From the NCBI GenBank assembly GCA_001310555.1, contig BAXO01000086.1, positions 1 through 22,199 on the forward strand: a DNA stretch of 22,199 nucleotides, written 5' to 3'. The translations under genes and the position numbers were made by a program. The DNA comes from Bacillus sp. JCM 19058 (lineage in GTDB: Bacteria > Bacillota > Bacilli > Bacillales_H > Bacillaceae_D). Shown here one piece after another: positions 1 through 8,599 of this stretch; the first letter of the stretch is position 1, and every line of letters begins with the position of its first letter. Below the pieces are notes generated by a model, which was not told where the DNA came from, did no database searches, and saw nothing but the letters and a program-made list of their open reading frames with translations.

Positions 1-16
1 GTAATACATGTATTAC
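1..16. repeat. Perfect 16-bp palindrome at window edge
   Basis: The first 16 bases (GTAATACATGTATTAC) equal their own reverse complement. It lies about 230 bp upstream of the XRE gene, with no T-run behind it, so it reads more like a DNA-binding dyad than a terminator. The left flank is not visible. Confidence 0.45.
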
Positions 17-243
17 TATGAAGTCAAGAACAAACGTTCCTATTTATCTATTTAAAAATGACTTTTCCAAATTAACTAAAAATAATAGTTGAACCACCAG
101 GGCTCAGCTAGGGATTCGACATTTCGAACCTTTTCATTCGACGTTCATACAGTCGATATATACATTTTGATAGCAAGCGGCTTGTTAACTTTTGTTTCGA
201 AGGGAGAGAAGGCTAATCCTTGTCATAGGAGTAGCCGAACGGA

Positions 244-692
244 ATGAACGACTTAGCAGAAATCATCCGCAGCTCCGCGGGGATGAGTCTTTACGCCAAG
301 CAAGTAAAAGAGTTGGACTGAGCCATAATTACTTACGCACCTTAGAGAAAGGGATTGACCCCCGTTCCGGCGCCCCCGTGCGCCCGTCCGTTGACGCATT
401 GAGAAAAATTGCTTCTGCTTACCTTTATCCTTACGAAAAACTACTTCGCATGGCTGGCTACATAGAATCGAACGCTATTCCAGAGTGGGCGACGAAAAAG
501 GATTCGCGTGATTTTAAACGGATGCTGGAAGATGATCAAGAAGTGCTTTTTGACGGAGTTCCATTAGACGCTGAGGATAAGCAAAGAATTCATGACGTCC
601 TGACTGGCTTATTTTGGGAAGCTAAATGGATGAATAAGCATAAAAGAACGAAGGCTCGTTTTGTGGAGCAAAAGGAACATGAGCCCAAATGA
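244..692 (+). CDS. XRE-family (ImmR-like) transcriptional regulator, frameshifted near N-terminus
   Basis: Probable cytoplasmic DNA-binding repressor. The helix-turn-helix is clear in SLRQASKRVGLSHNYLRTLE, followed by a segment (SVDALRKIASAYLYPYEKLL) typical of XRE regulators paired with ImmA peptidases. The start at ATG 244 is chosen because it has an AGGAG at 227-231, stop codons lie just upstream in that frame, and it gives the usual opening MNDLAEIIRSSAG. That frame must join the HTH frame at the GGGG run near 279-282, where one extra G restores a continuous protein of about 150 residues. The C-terminal third is charged and carries no recognised domain. The peptidase gene follows after 34 bp. 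In ICEBs1-type systems such a repressor is cleaved by its ImmA partner; that role here is inferred from family and neighbour. Confidence 0.75.
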
Positions 693-726
693 ACAGCTGG
701 CTATATTCATTGATTGAGGTGATTGG

Positions 727-1173
727 ATGCACGGAATCATTCAGCAATTAGTCAAGCGGTATCATACCAATTGTCCTTTTGAGTTGGCTGAACGGCTAGG
801 TATCCGCATTTCATTTGAGAGCCTAGGCACCGAAACGAGAGGGATCTATTATCCAGTGCTTCGCAGGCGCTTTATCGTAATTGATAACAGCATCTCCGCC
901 GAATGGCAGCGCTTTGTCTGCGCCCATGAATTGGGACACGATCGCCTTCACCGTGGTCTTGCCTATTATTTTATTGAAAAAAACAGTTTGTTTAACGTGG
1001 GAAAGCTTGAACGAGAAGCCAATGAGTTTGCAACAAAGCTATTATTATACGATGCCGAATTACACAATGGCTGTACAAAGGAAAACCTTTTGAAGGAGCA
1101 TCGTATTCCTTATGAAATGATTGAGCACGTAGGCAATTATTTAGAAAATGAAGGGGATTGTCTGAGAGGTTGA
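727..1173 (+). CDS. ImmA/IrrE-family metallopeptidase
   Basis: Intact 148-residue protein with the zinc-peptidase motif HELGH at residues 67-71 and the downstream glutamate motif EREANEFA (about 95-102), which supplies the third zinc ligand in this family. The length suits ImmA-type anti-repressors. A GAGGTGAT ribosome binding site at 715-722 sets the start. It follows the XRE gene in the same direction, the normal order for immR-immA pairs in which the peptidase cleaves the repressor after a DNA-damage or quorum signal. No integrase or conjugation gene is visible, so whether it belongs to a mobile element cannot be decided here. A stand-alone stress regulator pair is the alternative. Confidence 0.85.
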   Translation: MHGIIQQLVKRYHTNCPFELAERLGIRISFESLGTETRGIYYPVLRRRFIVIDNSISAEWQRFVCAHELGHDRLHRGLAYYFIEKNSLFNVGKLEREANEFATKLLLYDAELHNGCTKENLLKEHRIPYEMIEHVGNYLENEGDCLRG

Positions 1174-1180
1174 CTGCTCA

Positions 1181-1209
1181 GCTTGGGCTGGTATCTCAAG
1201 CCTTTTTTC
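1181..1209 (+). terminator. Rho-independent terminator of the XRE/ImmA unit
   Basis: GCTTGGG (1181-1187) pairs with CTCAAGC (1195-1201) with one G-T pair and a 7-nt loop, followed by C and TTTTTT. It lies 8 bp past the peptidase stop codon. Confidence 0.8.
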
Positions 1210-1211
1210 TA

Positions 1212-1319
1212 TTAACGTGGATAAACCAACCAGGGAGTAGCTCTGATTGGTCGATCCATGATTTAACACTTCCTAAGTATTTTGAGGCGACTCTTTTTTT
1301 TCATTTTCTCCCACGTTAA
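1212..1319. repeat. 9-bp inverted repeat bounding the convergent intergenic segment
   Basis: TTAACGTGG at 1212-1220 and CCACGTTAA at 1311-1319 are perfect reverse complements enclosing about 90 bp that contains a T8 run and a terminator hairpin. They could be ends of a very small mobile repeat or a chance pair. Confidence 0.35.
1221..1250 (-). terminator. Terminator of the carbohydrate operon
   Basis: On the minus strand CCAATCAG (1250-1243) pairs with CTGGTTGG (1233-1226) around a 9-nt loop and is followed by TTTAT. It lies about 75 bp beyond the dehydrogenase stop and faces the plus-strand terminator. Confidence 0.6.
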
Positions 1320-1324
1320 AGTCC

Positions 1325-2329
1325 TCACTCAGAAAAATTAATCACCTTTGTTAGTGCTGTCGTCTGTTTGCTCAGTAATTGTTCATAAGCAATAGCTACA
1401 TTTTCAAAATCAACCTCTCCGGTTAAAAATGGCTGAACTTGAATGCGATTTTCAGCAACTAAACGTAAGTATTCGGCTACATTCCTTCCTTCTGTCCAAC
1501 GTACGAACCCGTATGGATAATCAAGCGCTTGCTCCTCATACCTTTGATCGTACCTGCCCGGGCCGCCAGCTCTCGAAATCAGAATTTGCGCCTCTTTACT
1601 GAACATCAATTCACGGGGAAAATCTGGCTGCAGGTCACCGACAATGACGACCTTCCCTTTATCGCGAATCCATCGTAGGCTTTGACTAGTTAGCGAAGCG
1701 CCCTTTCCACCTGTACATAACAAAACCGCGTCTGCCCCGTGGAGATTCGTCTCCTCCATTAGCTTAGCTTCCATTTCGTTTAGCCCGGAAAACGACTTAA
1801 TTTGTCGAGTGTCAGCGAGCATCTTTGCCCTTTGTTGCTCAACGTCAAATGAAATCACATTGAATGCTGCTGCATTTGCGATTTTAGCGATCATTTGTCC
1901 AACAAGGCCAAGCCCGGCGACAACCACCGTTTCACCAAATTGTAAGTCAGCAATTCGCAATGCATGGATAGCAATCGCTCCGATTCCCGCAAGTGCCGCC
2001 TCCTTCGGTTCAACCGTTGCAGGTACTTTAGCACACAACGTTTGCGGAACTAACAAATACTCAGAATGTTGTACATACGGTGCTCCATAGCAAGCGACAA
2101 CATCGCCTTTCTCCAACTGCTGTACAGCATTGCCACATTCCAACACTACACCTGCAGCACTGTATCCGAGTGAAACTGATCGATTGCTGCTCGCTTCGAT
2201 CATAGACAACTCCGTTCCAGGTGAAATAACAGAATGCATCGTCTTAATTAAAACATACGAATCTTTCAGTGTAGGAATGGGCTGGTCGATCACTTTAATA
2301 TTTCTGTTTTGTGCGACAACGCTTTTCAA
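1325..2329 (-). CDS. MDR-superfamily (zinc-ADH-like) dehydrogenase lacking usual zinc ligands
   Basis: Intact 334-residue medium-chain dehydrogenase/reductase, probably NAD(P)-dependent and cytoplasmic. A GroES-like N-terminal part is followed by a Rossmann domain with the nucleotide-binding GLGLVG at about 139-144. Where classical alcohol dehydrogenases carry the catalytic-zinc cysteine, this one has ISPGTELS (35-42), and the cysteine cluster of the structural zinc is absent. It fits the zinc-poor MDR subgroup often found in sugar-modification and sugar-uptake clusters. The start is TTG 2329, directly abutting the stop of the upstream gene, with AGGAGAG just upstream; translational coupling is likely. 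It is the last gene of the transporter operon. The substrate is unknown; oxidation of a sugar or sugar-alcohol hydroxyl is an inference from context. Confidence 0.8.
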   Translation of the reverse strand: MKSVVAQNRNIKVIDQPIPTLKDSYVLIKTMHSVISPGTELSMIEASSNRSVSLGYSAAGVVLECGNAVQQLEKGDVVACYGAPYVQHSEYLLVPQTLCAKVPATVEPKEAALAGIGAIAIHALRIADLQFGETVVVAGLGLVGQMIAKIANAAAFNVISFDVEQQRAKMLADTRQIKSFSGLNEMEAKLMEETNLHGADAVLLCTGGKGASLTSQSLRWIRDKGKVVIVGDLQPDFPRELMFSKEAQILISRAGGPGRYDQRYEEQALDYPYGFVRWTEGRNVAEYLRLVAENRIQVQPFLTGEVDFENVAIAYEQLLSKQTTALTKVINFSE

Positions 2330-3747
2330 CTACATGCTCTCCTCTCGCTTCGTGTTGACATTATTCAGCTTCGTATGAATACGTTCATAAAGAATTTTCT
2401 CATCCATTAAATTGGACAAATAGACTCTCAGTTCATTTTGGACCTCGTTCAATTGCTGAGAATTCAACCCTATATCCGTGTAGAGACAGTACGTCGGGAT
2501 AATTTCTTTAAAAAGCTGAAACCGGGACGACTTATATACGATTTCATTACCAGAACGCTCGGCTATCGTTTTTACACTCGGGATGCTTAAGGTTTCTTTC
2601 CGAATCATTTCCTGCGCTGTTGAATTTGTCGTATAGTCGACGAAACGCTTCGCCGCCTCCAGCTTCGTCGAATGTTTATTAATTGCAAAACCGATGATGA
2701 GCAGCAATGTCCTCGAGTCCTTCATAAAAGGAAGAGGAGCAATGTCATATGGGATTTCGTGCTCTTTAATCTCATTCAAACTAAAATACGAAGAAACGAT
2801 CATTGATACATTTTCATCTAGAAACAATTCCTCAGCGTCGCGATCACTATCAGATAAGAAGGTTTGTAAAATATCCTGATCTTCAAAAATCGTTCGCAGC
2901 ATATTCGCACTTTCCGTAAGCCTTGAGCCCGAAAAATTGATCATCCCCTTCCGATCCTTGGAAAACTTAAGCTGATTTGTAAAAGAAAGATCGGCCAGCG
3001 GTTCATAGAAAATGGGTGGAAATATAGTCCAAATTGCTTTGTTTTCAAATGACTCTGCTGCAATTCCTTTGCAGCGGCAACAGCCTGCTTCCAGCTCCAG
3101 CCACTATCAGGGAAGGCAATCCGATTCTCTTGAAAATGCTTCTGATTGTAACATAGAACAATTGGCGAAAAAAATAAATGGTTTAACGAATACGTCTCCT
3201 CGTTCATTACCCGTTTCAAACGTTTTTGCAAAAAGGGATAGATCGATTCTTCGCTATCCAAGGGCAAAAACATCTCGTTTTATACTCAAAGTCGACGAAG
3301 TATTGTAGTTCATGCTAACGACGTCAATAATGTCATTTTCAAAAAAATTCGTAGACCGTTGTCGGATAATAATCGTAGGGTAAAGCAATCGTTTGAATTT
3401 TAATATGAGGATTTTCTTCCTCAAAGCTCCTGACGATCTTTTGAAATTTTGCATCCTTCAACAATGAAGAATAGTAGCCTACCCGTAAGATGACTTGATC
3501 AAATAATTTATTTGAAACGACCTGCGTCCCGACTCGAGATTTTTTAATAATTAAGCCTTCCTTGACCAATTCCTCTAAGCCTTTGCGAATAGAATTTTTG
3601 CTAAGATCGAACCTTTCTATTAATAACGTTTCGGACGGTAAAAAGTCTCCGATCGGTATTTCACCGCTCGTAATCTGTTCCCTTAGCGTAGAAATCATCT
3701 TCTCAAGCTTCTGGTTAAACTCTTCTCGACTTTTTTTTCTTACTCAT
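2330..3747 (-). CDS. GntR winged-helix / solute-binding-protein fusion regulator (several frameshifts)
   Basis: Reconstructed protein of about 470 residues. Residues about 15-80 are a GntR-type winged helix (GEIPIGDFLPSETLLIERF, then SKNSIRKGLEELVKEGLI). The rest resembles an ABC sugar-binding protein of family 1: a first lobe near IVRSFEEENPHIKI, then WSWKQAVAAAKEL, DENVSMIVSS and a C-terminal helical lobe. There is no signal peptide, so it should act in the cytoplasm as a ligand-sensing transcription factor. The start is ATG 3747 with GAGGTGAAAGG upstream. The frame is restored by correcting the T8 at 3731-3738, the A7 at 3339-3345, a short A-run near 3265-3270, and a run near 3010. It lies between the MalG-type permease and the dehydrogenase. 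Two separate genes are unlikely because the pieces join without an internal start or ribosome binding site. Confidence 0.8.
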
Positions 3748-3808
3748 GCATGCATAGATCCTTTCACCTCAATATTAAATACGAGCCTTATTTTATAAGT
3801 AAAACAAA

Positions 3809-4632
3809 TTATTTTATTCCTGACAAAGCAATTCCTTTGACAAAATAGCGTTGAAAGAAGAGAAATATTAAAAATGTCGGGATGAACGAAAGCACCGATC
3901 CAGCCATTTCAACGCTAAAATTCCCTTCCTTTGTTAACAAAGATGCTAATCCGACAGTAAGGGGATACATCTCTTGGCTAGTCGTAAAAATAAGCGGTGT
4001 CAGGAGATCGTTCCAGTTTGAAATAAACGCAAATGTTCCTACTGTCGCCACGACAGGCTTGGCCAACGGCAAATAAATTCGAAAGAAAATCTTGAAATCT
4101 CCCGCACCATCTAGCTGCGCGGCTTCGTCCAGATCTTTAGGCAACGTCATCATATACTGCCTGACAAAAAAAACACCCCAAGGATCCCCCATAATTCGGG
4201 AACAATTAACGGTAAATACGTATTTATCCAGCCAAACTCGCTAAACATAATGTACCTTGGAATGATCAGCAATTGGCTCGGTAACATAATGACAGCCATC
4301 ATAATCCAAAAAATCGCGTCTCGAAAAGGGAACAGTTTTCGGGCGAATATATAGCCTAATACAGCAGAGAAGAACATGTTAAAAGCAACCGGGATGACCG
4401 TAATGATTAATGAATTCATGACCCATCTTAAAAACGGAGCATGAACAAAAATATAGCTAAAGCTTGCCAAGCTGAACTCTTCCTTAAAGAGCCATGTTAA
4501 CGGATTTCCGATTGGTACCCTCATGCCAGTTGCTGCTCCGGCAACCATGATGAGGAAGGGTGTTAAGAATAGAAAACCGGCCAAAAACAGGAGCAAATAG
4601 ACCCAGGTCGATTTCCAGATGGCTTTGTCCAC
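3809..4632 (-). CDS. Carbohydrate ABC permease, MalG type (one frameshift)
   Basis: Inner-membrane subunit of a CUT1-type sugar importer, about 275 residues with six predicted membrane segments (for example VYLLLFLAGFLFLTPFLIMV). The ATPase-contact EAA loop is visible as EAAQLDGAGDFKIFFRIYLP. The GTG start at 4632 has GGGGAG upstream and follows the MalF-type gene after 22 bp. The frame breaks at the C5 run 4186-4190; one more base gives PELWGDPWGVFFVRQ, which matches the family pattern for this loop. No ATPase gene occurs in the locus, so a shared MsmX-like ATPase probably powers it, as is known for many Bacillus sugar importers. Confidence 0.88.
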
Positions 4633-4654
4633 AGCTTTTTCTCCCCTCTGTCTC

Positions 4655-5589
4655 CTAATTGTACTTGACTTCTTCACCGATAAATTTTCGCTGGATAATC
4701 GAAATCGTAAAAATGATAAAGAACAGAACATAAGCGAGTACACTAGCGTACCCTAGCCTCAATGAAGTAAATCCTTCCTGGTATAAATAATAAACAATCG
4801 TCGTCGTCGAATAATTAGGGCCCCCGGACGTTAGCAGAAAGGCTGAGTCAAAAATTTGGAACGATCCGATCGTCGTAATGATCGCTACATAGAAATGGAT
4901 AGGCAGGAGCAAAGGAAATGTGACCTTCCAAAACAATTGCCATGAAGAGGCTCCGTCAATTTTAGCCGCCTCGTAAAACATAGTCGGAATCGATTGCAAC
5001 CCTGCATAATAGTAAATCATCGTACTGCCTGCCACTTTAAATATACTTAATCCGGCAAGGACGATTAACGCCTGCGAGGAGCTAGATAGAAATAATTGTG
5101 TATCTAAGCCGAAAAAGTGCAAGACGACATTGATAAACCCTTCCTCCGTCCCTTTAAAGAGCCACGCCCAGATTCCAGAAATGACGACAAAGGATGTGAC
5201 AACTGGGAGGAAAAATATTCCTTTAAAAATGTTTGCCCCTCGCTTACCGCAGTTAATCAATAAAGCAAGTATTAACCGAGTGCCATCGTTGGCAAAATAT
5301 AATAGAAGGAAAAAAAGCACTGTATTCCAGATCGCCTTCCATGCTAAAGCATCATTCATAAATGTTAGCCAATTTCTCAGTCCAACAAATGTCGCTTCAC
5401 CGATTACTGGCCAATCCATAAACGTAATGTATAAGCTAAACAGGATCGGGAAGATTTGAAAAATAAAAAAGTGAATTAATATCGGAATAAGAAATACATA
5501 TACGAGCCCGTATTTTTGCCAATTTTTTTTCTAAACCTCTTCTTCTTGCTTAACGGCAAATGTTGCAAACGATTTGTCGTTGTTTCCAA
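4655..5589 (-). CDS. Carbohydrate ABC permease, MalF type (one frameshift)
   Basis: Partner permease of the CUT1 importer, about 310 residues. A basic N-terminus (LSKKKRFRKK) leads into the first membrane segment (GLVYVFLIPILIHFFIF). The EAA loop reads EAAKIDGASSWQLFWKVTFP. The start is TTG 5589 with AAAGGAG 8 bp upstream. The T8 run at 5523-5530 must be one base longer to join the N-terminus to the remainder. It lies about 100 bp after the binding-protein stop, the usual gap in such operons where message processing or attenuation favours the binding protein. Confidence 0.88.
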
Positions 5590-5690
5590 GTGCTCATCTC
5601 CTTTCTTTCATAAATGGGCGATTCAGCGATTCACCTTAGAAATGCCCTTTACGACTCTCGGGAAGAAAGCGACCCCCCTTCGGTTCGCGC

Positions 5691-6946
5691 TCATTTTTCT
5701 ATTTCCTCAGCGATACCAGCAGCTAAATCATCGGCGGCTTCTTGTGGGGTTTTACTCCCTTCCATCATTGCTTGCATTTCGGCCTGAACTTGCGGAATGA
5801 TATCCCTTGCGACCGGATGGATAACTCCCGGCCGGACATACTGCAAATATTCAGTCATCTGCTTCATTTCTAGGTTGTCATCATAAATTTCCGCTGCCGA
5901 TTTTCTTGGCGGGATATAGTTGGTCAGCTCATTAAATGCTTTCGAATTGTTCGTATTCGTCATATAAGCAATGAACTCAGCCGCCGCTTGTTTATTATCG
6001 CTGTTTGAAGGAACAACGAACATTCCTGTCGCCCCAAATGTAGCTGTCGCATCATCTTGCAGTGGCGGCCCAATAATATAATCATCAAACCCTTGCTCTT
6101 TTAACATCGTCACCGCTAAACCGGTTCCCCTGCTAGAAAAAAACTCTCCCTTCGAGAAAGGCGTCGAAATGGCTTTCCGCATTGATCGAGTCTTTTGGAA
6201 TCCAGTCGTTTTGATACATTTCATTGATTCGTTCAAACGCCCGAAGACTTTGCTCACTATTAACAACGACATTTCCGCCTTCGTCGATAATGTCGCCGCC
6301 AGCCTGCCAAATGTATGGATACAACGTACTATTTGGCGTATTTCCTCCTTCAAATGTGCTAGCAAAGTATCCTTTTTCGACCGCTGCTCTCGCCAACTCA
6401 TCGAATTCGTCCCACGTAGCTGGGAGACTGTCTTGATCGCCACCGACTTCTTCGAGAATGCTCGTATTATAAATTTGGACTTGCACTTCATGAAGGATAG
6501 GTAAGCCAAACAGTTGTTCATCATACGTGACGCTTTCGAGTGAGCTTTCTGGAAAATCCTCCTTATCAATATCAATTAAATCGGAAATGGGAGTTAACAC
6601 CCCTTTATCGGCAAACTGTGCCATCATATCAGGGATTAAATAAAAAATATCAGGACCTTGGTTCGCGGCTAATGCTGTAAGAATTTTTTTGTTCACGGTT
6701 AGCCCAAGGAATTTCTTCAAACTTAATCGTGACATCAGGGTATTCTTCGTTAAATTCCTCTACCATTTGATGAAAAACGGCATTTTGCTCACTACTTAAA
6801 TCGCTGTGAACGAATGGGTGCGTCCAAACCGTAAGTTCTCCGGCGAAGTCTCCTTCCCCATCCGATGATGATTGCTCTGTTGAACAGCCGTTAAAAACAA
6901 GTAAAGCAAAAGTAAAAACTGTCATGACTAACGCTTTTTTCAGCAT
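5691..6946 (-). CDS. Extracellular sugar-binding lipoprotein of the ABC importer (two frameshifts)
   Basis: Solute-binding protein of family 1, about 418 residues, anchored outside the membrane. It has a signal peptide with a lipobox ending at Cys21 (LLVFNGC), then the first lobe (ELTVWTHPF, FNEEYPDVTIKFEEIPW), the hinge region and a C-terminal lobe (GPPLQDDATATFGATGMFVV). Frames rejoin if the T7 at 6684-6690 and the A7 at 6137-6143 are each one base shorter, giving REQKILTALAANQGPDIF and GRVFSSRGTGLAV. It has GGGGAG upstream of the ATG and its own strong promoter with a cre site. As first gene of the transporter unit it should deliver the same ligand class that the GntR-SBP fusion senses. 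Confidence 0.9.
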
Positions 6947-6998
6947 CCCTTTTCTCCCCTTTAAACTTAGTTACTGGTTCAAATCTGATTTAAACAAT

Positions 6999-7027
6999 AT
7001 AATAAGTAAGCGATTACAAAATGTCAA
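6999..7027 (-). promoter_or_regulatory. Sigma-A promoter of the transporter operon
   Basis: On the minus strand a consensus -35 TTGACA (7027-7022) is followed after 17 bp by -10 TATTAT (7004-6999), about 55 bp before the binding-protein start codon. Confidence 0.8.
7005..7019 (-). promoter_or_regulatory. cre site (CcpA operator) within the promoter spacer
   Basis: TTGTAATCGCTTACT fits every fixed position of the published cre consensus WTGNAANCGNWNNCW. It sits entirely between -35 and -10, a position at which bound CcpA would block RNA polymerase. This predicts catabolite repression of the importer. Confidence 0.75.
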
Positions 7028-7155
7028 TAATATTTTTATATAAATTAAATGCAAAGGATATAAATCCTGACATTATAGGTTTATCACCCATAAAAACCAG
7101 ATATACACCAATAATAATTTGAAGGAAAAAGATACTTCAGATGGGAGGGACAGGA

Positions 7156-7190
7156 AGGAGCAATTCTCGCGCGACCGAGGGTATGCTCCT
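7156..7190. repeat. Two-step inverted repeat upstream of the transporter promoter
   Basis: AGGAGCA (7156-7162) pairs with TGCTCCT (7184-7190), and inside it CTCG (7166-7169) pairs with CGAG (7176-7179). It lies 60 bp past the regulator stop on the minus strand. There is no U-tract, so it could be a weak terminator, an mRNA 3' end structure or an operator. Confidence 0.45.
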
Positions 7191-7249
7191 CTGGCATTGG
7201 AAAGAGAGGGAAAGCAAAAAGTAATAGTTGGATAAAGTATTTCTATTTT

Positions 7250-8575
7250 CTAACTTTGAAACGATTTAAGCTCTGTAAACTCGTAAATTTGGCGCGGGCG
7301 TCCTCGCTTTGTTACTTTTTCGAGCCCGACAATTTTGATTAAGTCAGCATCAAGCATTTGTAGTATGACTCGATGTGAGCTACGAATCGTAATACCGCAA
7401 ACTGATGCTAATTCCTGTGCGGTAAACGATTCTTTATTTTTTTGCTGAAGTAACGCTGTTAATTTTTGCAAATAAATTGGCGTCAGTCCAGCTTTTTCTG
7501 CATAGTAAAGCAGCGTCGGCTCGGTAACTGTTAGAGGATAATTAAGTGACGGCCTGATTTGACCGGTCCGATCACATGTTGATCCTCGCGAACGATATAA
7601 CATTGATTCCCCCCGGCATCGGCCGACTGGTTTAAAGCGATACGCGCATTCTCCCCCGCTTGATTAGCTGAGAAGCCGAAGCCAACTCCGATTGACAGTG
7701 TAAGCTTTAGCTTTTGCAAGCCTTCCTCATGGATCGGCATATGTTTATACCCACGAGTCATTCGTTCAAACGCTCCTCTTGTCGTGACAAAGATAAATTC
7801 CTGTCCATTTATTGTCGTCAGATGCCCTTCTAGCTGCTCGACATAATCAAGCAACATCCGCTGTAATTCAAGATTCAAGCGCTGCTTTTGATGCTCTGAA
7901 GCGATTTTATGAACGATCGCTTCATATTGGTCGACTTTAATTATGCCAAACACAATTTGCGATTCGCGATCCTTTCTTTTTTCAGTCGACAATAACGCAC
8001 GTTCTAACGTCACAATTATATCTTGCTGCGCCGGTATGAGCAGTTCGTTCGGTATATGTCGTTTCGTTAATTCGTTTGCGACGGCACGGTTCCCTGTCAA
8101 TACAGCAGTAATTTCGTTTTTTTTGAAACAATTGCATGTGAAAGCTAATCAAAGCCTCGACTGAAGCGAGCGAAGCCCCGTCTTTATAAAAATAAACGGG
8201 GTGCTCAAACCCAAGATCAGTGACTATTCCTTCGGCATCACGGGACTGGAGTGTATCCATCGACATAGCCTTCATATTTGGAACTCGATTTTTGAGTCGA
8301 TAAAAAGCACGGTAAAGCGCCGATTCTTTTAATGGAATATAATGAACCGGAACCGGTATCGGAACGCTTTCCATTGCCGTCTTGTATGAAAAATAATCTC
8401 CAAATAATAGTACATTGGCTTCGGCGGACAGTTGCACTGAACATTGCTCGACTTCATCCAGACTTTCAATGCTCCTGTAGAGTGGACGAAAGTTCGGGAA
8501 CATTTTAAGCGCCCGTTTGATCCCTTCTTTTTCATACTCGGAGCTAATTACTCCGATCGTAATCGCACTACTCAA
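7250..8575 (-). CDS. Three-domain transcriptional regulator: PrpR-like sensor, GGDEF-like domain, winged helix (two frameshifts)
   Basis: Reconstructed protein of about 440 residues, cytoplasmic. The N-terminal part (about 1-195) opens ITIGVISSEYE and ends AVLTGNRAVANELTKRHIP, resembling the PrpR_N small-molecule-sensing fold. The middle (about 205-330) has IVFGIIKVDQYEAI, NGQEFIFV and AGENARIALNQSADAGGNQ, reminiscent of the GGDEF-like fold of GTP cyclohydrolase III, but without a clear GGDEF signature. The C-terminus (about 370-435) is a winged helix (FTAQELASVCGITIRSSHRV) ending RGRPRQIYEF. The TTG start at 8575 has AGGAGG at 8585-8590. Frames rejoin by shortening the T8 at 8117-8124 and by one base near 7558. 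It lies 24 bp after the DapA-like gene and probably controls the locus. Domain assignments are from memory of family patterns. Confidence 0.68.
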
Positions 8576-8599
8576 CCGTACACACCTCCTCGCCTTTTC

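Noticed and set aside
119..145. LexA/SOS box near CGAACCTTTTCATTCG
   Set aside because: Spacing and second half-site do not fit the Bacillus CGAAC-N4-GTTCG consensus.
5691..6946. Binding-protein gene and the other broken genes as pseudogenes
   Set aside because: Breaks fall at long homopolymers, each is repaired by one base, and residues on both sides stay conserved. Errors are the simpler explanation.
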